The translations under genes and the position numbers were made by a program. Of a stretch of DNA of 64,000 bases, positions 10,228 through 18,634 are shown in pieces. Positions within the stretch are counted from its first letter, which is position 1. Every line of letters begins with the position of its first letter. The notes under the pieces were generated by a model that ran no database searches, was not told where the DNA came from, and saw only the letters and a program-made list of their open reading frames with translations. The stretch comes from Bosea sp. 29B (GTDB lineage: Bacteria; Pseudomonadota; Alphaproteobacteria; Rhizobiales; Beijerinckiaceae), in contig NZ_LR733817.1 in assembly GCF_902506165.1 (NCBI RefSeq), forward strand, positions 5,853,518 through 5,917,517, written 5' to 3'.

Positions 10228-10265
10228 GTAGAATAATATTCTACTTGAGGAGAATTTTATTCTAC
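10228..10265. repeat. AT-rich palindrome plus third half-site
   Basis: GTAGAATAATATTCTAC is an 8-bp inverted repeat with a 1-nt spacer (10228-10244), and TATTCTAC recurs at 10258-10265 over the stop codon of the hydrolase gene. It is strikingly AT-rich against the surroundings. It lies between the cysE promoter region and the 3' end of the hydrolase gene. Role unknown; a protein-binding site is possible. Confidence 0.5.
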
Positions 10266-11029
10266 GGACGACGAGCCAGAAACTCGACGACTGCCTGCTT
10301 GTGGGTGCGATCGCCGACCGCGAGATTATGGTCGCGCCCTTCGATGGCAAAGCTTTGCGCGCCCGGGATCAGCGCCGCCAGCTCCGGACCGGAGCCGGAG
10401 ACGTCGTCCTTCGTGCCGACGCTGACCAGGGTCGGCACGGCGATCTGGCCGACCTCTTCCTTGCTCAGCGTCTGGCGCGTACCGCGAATGCACGCCGCGA
10501 GGGCCCGCAGGTCGCTGCCGGTGTTCTCGGCGAAGGCGCGGAACATGCGCTGCATCGGGTCGGTCAGATCGGCGAGCGAAGGCGCCTCCATCGCATCGGC
10601 GATGCCGAGCGGCAGCCCGACGCCCTCGACGAGATGAATGCCGAGCCCACCGAGCAGGAGCGAGCGCACGCGCTCGGGGTGGGCGAGCGTCAGATGCGAG
10701 GAAATCCGCGCACCCATCGAATAGCCCATAATGTCGGCGCGCTCGATCGAGAGATGGTCCATCAGCCGGCGCGCATCCTCGGCCATGATGTTCGAGTGAT
10801 AGGCCTCGGGATCATAGAGCTTCTGGCTGCGGCCATGGCCGCGATTGTCGTAGAGCACGACACGCCGGCCGGCATGGGTCAGCGTCTTCGTCCACTGCGT
10901 GTTGACCCAGTTGACCGCATGGCTCGAGCCGAAGCCATGGATCAGCACGATCGGATCGCCACTACCTTCACCGGTCGGGGCGAAGTCGAGATAGGCGATG
11001 GACACGCCGTCGGAATCGAATGTCTGCAT
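10262..11029 (-). CDS. Alpha/beta hydrolase
   Basis: 255-aa serine hydrolase from the ATG at 11029. The oxyanion region is IVLIHGFGSS (about residues 26-35), RVVLYDNRGHGRS is the next strand-loop, and the nucleophile elbow is GYSMGA (Ser about 110). The acid is likely in VSVGTKDDVSG and the catalytic His in GRDHNLAV near the C-terminus. The order fits esterase, lactonase or 3-oxoadipate enol-lactonase-like enzymes; substrate unknown. It sits alone, tail-to-tail distance from cysE about 170 bp on the same strand. Confidence 0.92.
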   Translation of the reverse strand: MQTFDSDGVSIAYLDFAPTGEGSGDPIVLIHGFGSSHAVNWVNTQWTKTLTHAGRRVVLYDNRGHGRSQKLYDPEAYHSNIMAEDARRLMDHLSIERADIMGYSMGARISSHLTLAHPERVRSLLLGGLGIHLVEGVGLPLGIADAMEAPSLADLTDPMQRMFRAFAENTGSDLRALAACIRGTRQTLSKEEVGQIAVPTLVSVGTKDDVSGSGPELAALIPGAQSFAIEGRDHNLAVGDRTHKQAVVEFLARRP

Positions 11030-11115
11030 CGGCCCTGCCGCCAAGCTGCTCTGATCTGAGGATTGGTCTGCCACGACGCAGGGAATTTGGGTAGCGTCCT
11101 CGCATATGGGCACTG

Positions 11116-11222
11116 GTCGTCCCGGGCGGAGCGAAGCGGAGACCCGGGACCCATGCCTGAACCTCATTCGGAAAAGCTCCGGCATGGATCCCGGATCTTC
11201 GCTGCGCTCCGTCCGGGATGAC
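11116..11222. repeat. REP-like intergenic inverted repeat, copy 1
   Basis: About 107 bp framed by gtcgtcccgggcgg and gtccgggatgac, with internal ccatgcctga ... ggcatggatc arms, so it can fold as a long imperfect hairpin. A close relative is at 20644-20756 and a more diverged one at 29393-29498; all are intergenic. Confidence 0.8.
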
Positions 11223-11287
11223 TCGCGCAAGTTGATGAAAGGTGCCCGCCCCTTTCCGCGACGCCGCGCGCCGCTTATGACGAGACC

Positions 11288-12259
11288 ATGAGCGAGCAAG
11301 CCCAATCCTCGGCCGGCGGCCGTATCGAACTGGTCGACCTGGCCCGCGGCATCGCGCTGCTCGCGATGTTCGTCTACCACTTCGCCTATGATCTCTCCTA
11401 CTTCCGGCTGATTCGGGTCGATGTCGTCAGCGACCCCGCCTGGCGCGCCTTTGCCCGGCTGATCGCCGGCTCCTTCCTGGCGATCGTCGGCTTCAGCCTG
11501 GTCCTGGCGACCCAAAAGGGCTTCGACCGCGGCAATTATCTGCGCCGTGTCGCCCTGATCGCCTGCGCTGCGATCCTCGTCACCTCCGCCACCTGGTTCG
11601 CACTGCCGGACGTCTTCATCTTCTTCGGCATCCTCCACCACATCGCGCTGGCGAGCGTGCTGGCCCTGCCCTTCCTGTTCCTGCCGACACTGGTCATCGC
11701 CATCACGGCGGTCATCGTCTTCGCCCTGCCCTTCATCCTCGGTAGTGGCGTCTTCACGCAGGACTGGCTGTCCTTCCTCGGCTTCGGCCCCTGGCCGCTT
11801 ACTGCCGATTTCGTTCCGGTCTTCCCCTGGTTCGGCTGTGTGCTCGCGGGCATGGTGCTGGCGCGGACAGCTCTGCCGAAGGCGCTGGGCAGTGGCTGGG
11901 CGAACTGGCGGGCGACCTCCACTCCGGCCAAGATCATCGTCCTCGGCGGCCGCAACAGCCTGTTCGTCTATCTCGTCCACCAGCCGCTCTTCATCGGCGC
12001 GCTGTTCCTGTTCATGCAGGCGACCGGGCATATGGCCGCGAAGCTGCCGGACGCCGAAGCCGTGCCGTTCCTGACCGCCTGCCAGCGTTCCTGCACCGGT
12101 ACCGGCACGCCGAAGGAGATCTGCGAGCGCGTCTGCGGCTGCTCGATGGACGGGCTCAAGCAGGCGAATCTCTGGGTCAAGGCAATGGCCGACGCGCTCA
12201 GTCCGGCGGAAACCGAGCAGGCTCGCGGGATCGGCCAGAGCTGCGCCCGCCAACCCTGA
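11288..12259 (+). CDS. DUF1624 integral membrane protein (HGSNAT-like)
   Basis: Multi-spanning inner-membrane protein, 323 aa, with about 7-8 hydrophobic segments. The N-terminus RIELVDLARGIALLAMFVYHFAYDL carries the (L/I)DxxRGxA(L/I)xxM signature of the DUF1624/heparan-alpha-glucosaminide acetyltransferase catalytic domain, and the Tyr-His pair in VYHF is the family position. A soluble C-terminal tail of about 80 residues holds five cysteines (CQRSCTG...CERVCGCSMDG), an unusual addition that could form disulfides or bind metal. Acyl transfer to an envelope sugar is possible but unproven. Confidence 0.88.
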   Translation: MSEQAQSSAGGRIELVDLARGIALLAMFVYHFAYDLSYFRLIRVDVVSDPAWRAFARLIAGSFLAIVGFSLVLATQKGFDRGNYLRRVALIACAAILVTSATWFALPDVFIFFGILHHIALASVLALPFLFLPTLVIAITAVIVFALPFILGSGVFTQDWLSFLGFGPWPLTADFVPVFPWFGCVLAGMVLARTALPKALGSGWANWRATSTPAKIIVLGGRNSLFVYLVHQPLFIGALFLFMQATGHMAAKLPDAEAVPFLTACQRSCTGTGTPKEICERVCGCSMDGLKQANLWVKAMADALSPAETEQARGIGQSCARQP

Positions 12260-12380
12260 TCGCCTCGCCGCGCGCAGCGGCGACAGGTCACGGCAGCATC
12301 GAAGCCGATCTGTCGCGCACACGCTGGCGCGGCCCGCCACGAGCGATTATGGTGCCGCCCAAATCGCAAGGACGAGAGCT

Positions 12381-12635
12381 ATGGCCGATCACGGCACCCC
12401 GCATTTCCACAATGATCCCGGCGTCGCCGTGATCCATGTCGGCGCGCGCGAGTTCATGTGCATCGGCGCCAAGCCGCCGTTCGACCATCCGCACGTCTTC
12501 CTCGACATGGGTTCGGACGATGAGATCGTCTGCCCCTATTGCTCGACGCTGTTCAAATACGAGCCGTCGATCGGCCATGGCCATTGCAAGCCGGCCGAGT
12601 GCGAGTACCACGACACCGCCGCCAAGGCGGCGTGA
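12381..12635 (+). CDS. Zinc-finger (CHCC) domain protein
   Basis: 84-aa protein of the zf-CHCC family, related to the NDUFS6/13-kDa accessory subunit of alphaproteobacterial and mitochondrial complex I. The Zn site is formed by the C/H in CIGAKPPFDHPHVF and the VCPYCSTLFKY motif. Homologues are encoded away from nuo operons in many alphaproteobacteria, as here. It is followed 36 bp later by a FAD monooxygenase gene on the same strand, so the two may be co-transcribed. Confidence 0.92.
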   Translation: MADHGTPHFHNDPGVAVIHVGAREFMCIGAKPPFDHPHVFLDMGSDDEIVCPYCSTLFKYEPSIGHGHCKPAECEYHDTAAKAA

Positions 12636-12671
12636 GGACATCCTGCCGGGGGCGCGGCAGGACATGACATC

Positions 12672-13868
12672 ATGGCCACTCTCCCGATCCTCATCGCGGG
12701 CGCCGGCATCGGCGGCTTGACCGCCGCGATCGCCCTCGCCCGCCGCGGCATTCCCGTCGCCATCGCCGAGAAGCGCACCCGTTTCGACGAGGCCGGCGCC
12801 GGCATCCAGGTCTCGCCCAATGCCGGGCGCGTGCTGGAATCGCTCGATCTCGGCCTGGCCCTGCGCCGCGCCGCGATTCGGCCCGAGGCACTGGCGATCG
12901 GCCATTGGGGCGGCGGCAAGCCGCTGCTCGCCATGCCCTTCGCGCCGCCGGTCGAGGACGCGACGCCGTCGCGCTCGCTGAAGCGGGCCGACCTGCACCA
13001 GCTCCTGCTCGATTCGGCCCGGACCTTGCCGAACATCCGCTGGATCATCGGCCGCGGCCTCGTCGATGCGCATGAAACGGAAGCAGGCGTCGCGGTCACG
13101 CTCGGCAGCGAGAGCGGTGGAACCGAGACGGTCGAAGCCATGGCCCTGATCGGCGCCGACGGCCTCTGGTCGCGCGCCCGCGCCCTCGTCGGCGATACAA
13201 CCGAGCCCGGCTTCACCGGCTGGGAGGCCTGGCGTTCCTTGATTCCCGCGGAAGGCTTGCCGGATGCGCTACGCCGCCCGGCGGTGGCGCTGCATCTCGG
13301 CTCAGCCCGCCATGCGGTGCATTACCCCGTCTCCGGCGGCAAGGAGATCAACCTCGTCCTGATCCGCGCCGCACGCGAGGCGCAGGCAGGCTGGTCGCGC
13401 GAGGGCGAGGCCTCGCAACTGACCGAGATCGCCGGCAATGCCGGCCCCGGCCTGCGCGAACTGATCGAGCGCGCCCCGAACTGGCGGATCTGGTCGCTCT
13501 ACGACCGTGCGCCCGCCCGGATGGCGAAGGGCCGCATCGCTTTGCTCGGTGACGCCGCCCATCCGATCCTGCCCTTCCTCGCCCAGGGCGCCGCCCTGGC
13601 GATCGAGGACGCCGCCGTTCTCGCGCACGAGCTCGCGACAAGACTGGCGAGCGAAGGTGCATCGTCGGTGCCAGCGGCGCTGGCCGCCTATGCCAAGGCG
13701 CGCGGCGAGCGCGCGGCGCGGGTCCAGCAGGCCAGCCGCAAGAATGGCGAGGCCTACCATCTCGGCCGCCCGTGGAGCTTCGCGCGCGACTTCGCAATGC
13801 GCCGCATGGGCCCCGACGGCATGCGCCAGCGCCATGCCTGGATCTACGACTGGCGCGCGCCGGGCTGA
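12672..13868 (+). CDS. FAD-dependent monooxygenase
   Basis: 398-aa flavoprotein hydroxylase of the PHBH/salicylate hydroxylase class. Motifs: Rossmann GAGIGGLTAAIAL (residues 9-21), the FAD/NADPH-binding DG motif as IGADGLWSRAR (about 157-167) and GD motif IALLGDAAHPILPFLAQGA (about 288-306). The length and motif spacing fit salicylate 1-monooxygenase-like or 3-hydroxybenzoate 6-hydroxylase-like enzymes, but no aromatic degradation genes are adjacent, so the substrate is left open. Confidence 0.93.
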   Translation: MATLPILIAGAGIGGLTAAIALARRGIPVAIAEKRTRFDEAGAGIQVSPNAGRVLESLDLGLALRRAAIRPEALAIGHWGGGKPLLAMPFAPPVEDATPSRSLKRADLHQLLLDSARTLPNIRWIIGRGLVDAHETEAGVAVTLGSESGGTETVEAMALIGADGLWSRARALVGDTTEPGFTGWEAWRSLIPAEGLPDALRRPAVALHLGSARHAVHYPVSGGKEINLVLIRAAREAQAGWSREGEASQLTEIAGNAGPGLRELIERAPNWRIWSLYDRAPARMAKGRIALLGDAAHPILPFLAQGAALAIEDAAVLAHELATRLASEGASSVPAALAAYAKARGERAARVQQASRKNGEAYHLGRPWSFARDFAMRRMGPDGMRQRHAWIYDWRAPG

Positions 13869-13959
13869 CGAAATCGTCATCGCTTCGGCTCGGCTGATCT
13901 CGTCAACGCCGCATTCGCTTCCTAGATTGTCCGCGGGTGACACGAAACGAAACGAGCCA

Positions 13960-14271
13960 ATGATCCGTATCGACCTCAACAATGCCGCCAGTGCCCGCCT
14001 GGTCCGCTTGCCCCGCTGGGCGAGCTGGCTGGTCATGGCCGGAGCCTTTGTCGTCGGCGTGCTGATTTTCCTGGTCGCGGCTAGCCTGGCACTGATCCTC
14101 GTGCCGCTGGTCATCGCCGGCGGCGCCTTCGCCGCCTGGCAGATGCGCCGCCGCATGCGCGCGGCCGGCATCGATCCGCAGAACCCCTCCGAGCGCAGGC
14201 AGCCCGAGACCGCGCGCGGCGAGATCGTCGACGCCGAATACCGGGTGATCGAGCCCGGCGAGCGGCGCTAG
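13960..14271 (+). CDS. Small membrane protein of unknown function
   Basis: 103 aa with two adjoining hydrophobic segments (WASWLVMAGAFVVGVLIFLV and SLALILVPLVIAGGAFAAW, about residues 21-62) and a basic then acidic cytoplasmic tail (GEIVDAEYRVIEPGERR). The tail motif EIVDAEYRVIE resembles short C-termini of several uncharacterised alphaproteobacterial membrane proteins. The ATG at 13960 was chosen as the first after the monooxygenase stop. It ends tail-to-tail with the next gene: both stops share the CTAG at 14268-14271. Confidence 0.8.
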   Translation: MIRIDLNNAASARLVRLPRWASWLVMAGAFVVGVLIFLVAASLALILVPLVIAGGAFAAWQMRRRMRAAGIDPQNPSERRQPETARGEIVDAEYRVIEPGERR

Positions 14272-14900
14272 ACCGGAGCCCGCGCGGCCAGTTCGGCCCG
14301 CAGCCGGACATTCTCCGCTTCCAGCTCTTCGAGCCGCTGCCGGACCGGCGCGAGCGCCGGCGCCAGCTCGGCCTCACTGAAGCGCGGCGTGATGTGCTGC
14401 GGGCAATTCCAGTCGAAGGCCTCGACCTTGATGGTGACGCCGCGCTCCGGCACGGCGCGATAACCCGGCACGATCAGGCGCTGCACCAGCTCAGGCTCGG
14501 CCGCGAGATCATGGAAGCGCGCCCGCCCGAAAATTTTCAATCGCGCCCGGTGGCCGTAGTCCATCAGGAACAGGCAGAGCCGATCGTCGGCGCTGAGGTT
14601 GCCGAGGCTGAGATATTGCCGATTGCCGCGCAGGTCGGCGAAGCCGAGCGTCGTCTCGTCGAGCACGCGCAGGAAGCCAGCCGGCCCGCCGCGATGCTGC
14701 AGATAGGGCCAGCCCGTCTCCGACACGCTCGCAAGATAGAAGGAATCGCGCGCCGCGATGAAGCCAGCCTCGGCCTCGCCGAGCCGGTCATTATGCGGCT
14801 CGCCCTCTTCCTGCCTGGCATAGGCGCGCCGGCTGCCTTGCGCCTCCTGCGCCGCCTTCACGGCTGGTGTCGTCGCGATCTCGAGAAAACGGTGGGTCAT
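14268..14900 (-). CDS. Pyridoxamine 5'-phosphate oxidase-family protein
   Basis: 210-aa flavin-binding split-barrel protein. The barrel covers about residues 30-170: DSFYLASVSETGWPYLQHRGG is the first strand pair and FMN loop, FADLRGNRQYLSLGNLSADDRLCLFLMDY the next. A C-terminal coiled-coil-like helix (RQRLEELEAENVRLRAEL, about 188-205) follows. The FMN-binding stretch GNLSADDR is typical of the family. Likely an FMN-dependent oxidoreductase; the partner is unknown. Start at the ATG at 14900; an extension to 14972 is possible. Confidence 0.9.
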   Translation of the reverse strand: MTHRFLEIATTPAVKAAQEAQGSRRAYARQEEGEPHNDRLGEAEAGFIAARDSFYLASVSETGWPYLQHRGGPAGFLRVLDETTLGFADLRGNRQYLSLGNLSADDRLCLFLMDYGHRARLKIFGRARFHDLAAEPELVQRLIVPGYRAVPERGVTIKVEAFDWNCPQHITPRFSEAELAPALAPVRQRLEELEAENVRLRAELAARAPV

Positions 14901-15039
14901 CACATCGCTCCGCAAGGATGGCTGCCGGGCATCGCCCGGAGTAGCGACGCCGATATCAGCGCCCGTCGCCATGCCGAGGTATCGGCCGAGTGCGTTCTTG
15001 CCCTTCGGCCGTCGCCGGCCGAAGGGCCCATGCCAAGCG

Positions 15040-15585
15040 TCAGGCCGCTTCGGCAGCGAGCACGACCGGAAAGTCGATATCGGTTTCGGCGAGGTTGTTG
15101 AGGTAGTTGGTGAAGACGTTGACGGCGACGAGCCCGACGATCTCGATCAGCTGCGCCTCGCTGAAGCCGGCACTGCGAATCTCGGCCAGCTCGGCATCGC
15201 TGACCCGCCCTCGCGTCTCGACGATGCGCAGCGCAAAGCGCAGCGCCGCGTCCGATCGCGGATCGCTGGAGCCGCCGGCGCGATTGCGGGCGATCTCGGC
15301 GACGTCGAGCTTAGCCAGATTGGCGCCGAGATAGCTGTGCGCCGACAGGCAATAGTCGCAGCCATTGCTCTGCGCGACGGCAAGCGCGACGCTTTCACGC
15401 AAACGGCCATTGAGCGTGCGGCCGAGCGCGCCGTTCAAGCCGAGAAAACCTTCGAGAGCCGCCGGGCTCTGAGCCAGCAAGCGGAACAGATTAGGCACCG
15501 AGCCGAGTTGCTTCTCGACGGCATCGAGTAACGGCCGCGCTGCTTCGGGCGCCTCGGCGCGCGAGGGAATGGCGATACGGGACAT
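15040..15585 (-). CDS. Carboxymuconolactone decarboxylase-family peroxidase-like protein
   Basis: 181-aa AhpD-like protein. The redox motif is NGCDYCLSAHSYLG (about residues 81-94): CxxC followed by His, the AhpD active-site pattern used for peroxide reduction. PNLFRLLAQSPAALEGFLGL before it and VGLVAVNVFTNYLNNLAETDIDFP near the end are typical of the uncharacterised peroxidase-related subgroup. It probably acts as a cytosolic peroxide or disulfide reductase. A strong hairpin (gcccttcggcc / ggccgaagggc) at about 15002-15027 follows the stop, without a T-run. Confidence 0.92.
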   Translation of the reverse strand: MSRIAIPSRAEAPEAARPLLDAVEKQLGSVPNLFRLLAQSPAALEGFLGLNGALGRTLNGRLRESVALAVAQSNGCDYCLSAHSYLGANLAKLDVAEIARNRAGGSSDPRSDAALRFALRIVETRGRVSDAELAEIRSAGFSEAQLIEIVGLVAVNVFTNYLNNLAETDIDFPVVLAAEAA

Positions 15586-15707
15586 GGTGGTCTCCTGAGA
15601 CTGGCAGCGGCCGATCATTGGCAGCCATCAGGATATGTCCCTGCACGCCTGGAAAAATAATCAGCGGACCAAGCAGTTCAGAATTCCATTTCCTGAAACA
15701 ATCTGGA

Positions 15708-17105
15708 TCAGCCCATCAGCTTCAGCAACACGACTCCCGCCGCCGCGCAAGCAGCCAGCACCGGCACCATGCCAAGCTTGAAGCGCAGCAGCGCAATCAT
15801 CGCCACCGCCGCCAGCAGCGCGGCCCGCCAGTCGAGCGAGGCCAGAACCGGCAGGTCCGGCGCCAGCGGCCCTATAACGACGGGCCGCACGACCTTGAAC
15901 AGCACATGCAGGCCAAACCAGAGCGCGAGATTGGCGATGACGCCGACGACCGCGGCGGTGATCGCGGTCAGCGCCGCCGAGAGCGCCCTGTTGCCGCGCA
16001 GGGCTTCGATGTAGGGCGCGCCGAGGAAGATCCAGAGGAAGCAGGGCGCGAAGGTGACCCAGACCGTCAGCAAACCACCGAGGCTGCCGGCGACGAGCGG
16101 ATCGAGCCCGCCATGCCCGCGCCAGGCGGCGAGGAAGCCGGTGAACTGCAGCACCAGGATCAACGGTCCCGGCGTCGTCTCGGCAAGGCCGAGCCCGTCG
16201 ACCATCTCGCCGGCGACGAGCCAGCCATAGGTCTCGACCGCCGCCTGCGCGACATAGGCCAGCACGGCATAGGCGCCGCCGAAGGTGACGACCGCCATGG
16301 CGCTGAAGAAGGCGCCGATCTGGGTGAAGACGTTGCCGCTTCCGAGCAGCGCCCACAGCAACACCACAGGCCCGAGCCAGAGCGGCAGCCAGAGCGCCAG
16401 CACCTTGAGTGCCCTCCCCGTCGAGGGCTCGGCATGGGAAAGCTCGCCGCGCTCGAACATCAGGTCGACCACGCCCTTGAACTCCGGCGCGCCATCCTTG
16501 CCGGCATGACCGCCGCCGCCGAACAGCGCCGGCGCCCAGCGATTGCCGAGCCAGCCGACCAGCCCGGCGCAGAAGATCACCAGCGGGAACGGCGCCTTGA
16601 GCAGGAAGAGAGCGAGGAAGGCGGCGATCGCGATCGCGATCATCGCCTGGTTCTTCAGCGCCCGCCGGCTGATCCTGAGGCCCGCCTCGACGACGATGGC
16701 GAGCACCGCCGCCTTGACGCCGAAGAAGATCGCATCGACCAGCGGAACCTGGCGATAGAGCACGTAGAGCAAAGAGAGGCCCCACATCACCAGCGCGCCC
16801 GGCAGGATGAAGAGCAAACCGGCGATCAGCCCGCCGATCGTCCGGTGCATCAGCCAGCCGATATAGGTGGCGAGCTGCTGCGCCTCGGGGCCGGGCAGCA
16901 GCATGCAGTAGTTGAGCGCATGCAGGAAACGGCGCTCGCCGATCCAGCGGCGCTCGTCGACCAGCTCCTTGTGCATCAGGGCGATCTGCCCGGCCGGCCC
17001 GCCGAAGGAAAGCAGGCCGATCTTGAGCCACACCCGTGTCGCCTCGGCGAGGGTCGGCGTGGCGGGGGCGGCCATCGCCGCCCCTTCGTTGATTGCAGTC
17101 GTCAT
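15708..17105 (-). CDS. chrA: Chromate transporter ChrA
   Basis: Inner-membrane chromate efflux protein of the CHR superfamily, 465 aa, long-chain (two-domain) form. Each half carries the CHR motif: LLSFGGPAGQIALMHKELVDE and LLPGPEAQQLATYIGW in the first, VVTFGGAYAVLAYVAQ with GLAETTPGPLILVLQFTGFLA in the second. About 10 membrane helices. The ATG at 17105 lies 11 bp after the rhodanese/ChrB-like gene, so the two form an operon for chromate resistance. Confidence 0.95.
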   Translation of the reverse strand: MTTAINEGAAMAAPATPTLAEATRVWLKIGLLSFGGPAGQIALMHKELVDERRWIGERRFLHALNYCMLLPGPEAQQLATYIGWLMHRTIGGLIAGLLFILPGALVMWGLSLLYVLYRQVPLVDAIFFGVKAAVLAIVVEAGLRISRRALKNQAMIAIAIAAFLALFLLKAPFPLVIFCAGLVGWLGNRWAPALFGGGGHAGKDGAPEFKGVVDLMFERGELSHAEPSTGRALKVLALWLPLWLGPVVLLWALLGSGNVFTQIGAFFSAMAVVTFGGAYAVLAYVAQAAVETYGWLVAGEMVDGLGLAETTPGPLILVLQFTGFLAAWRGHGGLDPLVAGSLGGLLTVWVTFAPCFLWIFLGAPYIEALRGNRALSAALTAITAAVVGVIANLALWFGLHVLFKVVRPVVIGPLAPDLPVLASLDWRAALLAAVAMIALLRFKLGMVPVLAACAAAGVVLLKLMG

Positions 17106-17115
17106 CGCCCGGTCC

Positions 17116-17934
17116 TCAGATCTTTCCCGGCGCGGACGGCCAGTTATGGGTTTCCTCGCCGGCATCCCGGCACCAGCGATAGAAGGCGTCGTAGAGCAGC
17201 ATGCCGGCATCGAGCTGTGCCAGGTCGTCGCGATACATCCGTGACAGGCCGAGCGACGCCGCAAGGAAGCCGGCCGCTTGCGGCACGAGATCAAGCCGCG
17301 CGGTATCGGCCGCCCGCACGATCATGGCAAGCTGGTCGAGCGCCGGCGACGACAGCCCGAACTCCTCGATCATCGTGTCGAAGCTGCAGCGCTCGCCGCG
17401 ATGGCTCCAGAACACGCCGTCGATGTCGAACGGCGTCGCCCCGAAGCGGTCGGCGACATCCGCGACCTCCGAAGCCGAGACGAACAGGAAGACGGCGTTT
17501 CGATCGATGAAGCGGCGGATCAGCCAGGGACAGGCGATGCGGTCGACCTTCGGCCGTGCCCGCGTCACCCAGAGCGTGCGCCCTGCGGCATCGCGCTGCG
17601 GCAGCTTCCCGGTCTCGACGAGCAGTCCGCCTGCCTCGCGCCAGGCCTCGAACCCCCCAGTGAGATTCTCCGCCGCGACGCCTTCGTGGCGCAGCCAGGC
17701 GGCGACGCCCTCGCTGAGCTTCTGCCCCCGCTGGCAGATGACGACGACCGTGCGGCCGGCATAGGCCGAGGCCCAGGCGGCGACGTCGCGATGGCTGCGA
17801 CGTTCGCTCGCCGGCAACAGGCGCGGATCGGCGGCGACGTCCTCGTCGATGCGGACGTCGATCAGGGTGGGCGCATCGGGCAGGCCGACGAGCCGGGACA
17901 ATTGCGCAGGCGTGATCTGGATATTGGAAGACAT
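17116..17934 (-). CDS. Rhodanese plus ChrB-type chromate resistance protein
   Basis: 272-aa two-domain cytosolic protein. The N-terminal rhodanese domain (about 10-110) has the active-site loop ICQRGQKLSEG with Cys about residue 67, a persulfide-carrying position. The C-terminal half (about 120-268, from WVTRARPKVDRIACPWLIRRFID to the end) matches the ChrB C-terminal chromate resistance domain. Such fusions usually precede chrA, as here, and may serve in chromate sensing or in handling chromate-damaged sulfur metabolism; which applies is unproven. Confidence 0.92.
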   Translation of the reverse strand: MSSNIQITPAQLSRLVGLPDAPTLIDVRIDEDVAADPRLLPASERRSHRDVAAWASAYAGRTVVVICQRGQKLSEGVAAWLRHEGVAAENLTGGFEAWREAGGLLVETGKLPQRDAAGRTLWVTRARPKVDRIACPWLIRRFIDRNAVFLFVSASEVADVADRFGATPFDIDGVFWSHRGERCSFDTMIEEFGLSSPALDQLAMIVRAADTARLDLVPQAAGFLAASLGLSRMYRDDLAQLDAGMLLYDAFYRWCRDAGEETHNWPSAPGKI

Positions 17935-18044
17935 GAGCGTCCATCCTTGAGCAAGGAGTGTGGACGCGATCCTTGGGCTGACGCCTCACGGGGCGGTCGC
18001 GATTGGCCCCTGCGGGAAGTTTAGATCACCAGTAATTGTTAGCG

Positions 18045-18584
18045 TCAACGGCCGTCTGCTCCTCCGGCCAGAGCCAGCCTGTGCAGGACCTGTACTGGCG
18101 GCCAGGAGACGCAATCGACGCTGTCGAATGTCAGCTCGAATGCATCAAGGGATCGCGAAACCAGCTTCAGTACATCTGGCCGCTTCGAAGCTGGAATCGC
18201 CATCGCGACGGTCAAATGCGGCTTCCACTGTGCAGGGGCATAGTGGGGGTCACACGCCGGCACCTTCGGTCCAAGCGTCGCATGAAGCCGATGATGCAGG
18301 TCGAGCAGGCGCTGGTCCTGTCGTGGCGCCAACCAGAGCATGAGCGGATCGCTGTCGAAGAAATCGACCCGGTCGAAATACAGCGAGATCGCGGCTTGGC
18401 GGTCGAATGTCTCCATGCCCTTTCGGAGCACGGTGAGATCGACCGTCGAGTAGCGCGTCAGCGTCAGGTGAGGCCGATAGCCGAGCGCTCGGATCGATGG
18501 AGCGTCCTCTAAGGCCGAGGCCTCATCGACCTGATCCCAGAACGGCTGCGCGAGAGAGCTTGCGCTCAGGGTGATGCCCAGCAT
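18045..18584 (-). CDS. 2'-5' RNA ligase family protein (2H phosphoesterase)
   Basis: 179-aa member of the 2H superfamily. The two catalytic H-h-[ST]-h motifs are HLTLT (about residue 39) and HLTVA (about 123), each on the expected strand. The family includes bacterial 2'-5' RNA ligase and cyclic phosphodiesterases that act on RNA 2',3'-cyclic ends. No RNA repair partner (RtcB) is adjacent, so the substrate remains open. Confidence 0.88.
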   Translation of the reverse strand: MLGITLSASSLAQPFWDQVDEASALEDAPSIRALGYRPHLTLTRYSTVDLTVLRKGMETFDRQAAISLYFDRVDFFDSDPLMLWLAPRQDQRLLDLHHRLHATLGPKVPACDPHYAPAQWKPHLTVAMAIPASKRPDVLKLVSRSLDAFELTFDSVDCVSWPPVQVLHRLALAGGADGR

Positions 18585-18634
18585 GGCGCTTCCCTCGCAT
18601 CAGCCTTCCAGTCGCGTGAACAACCAGCCTCGCC

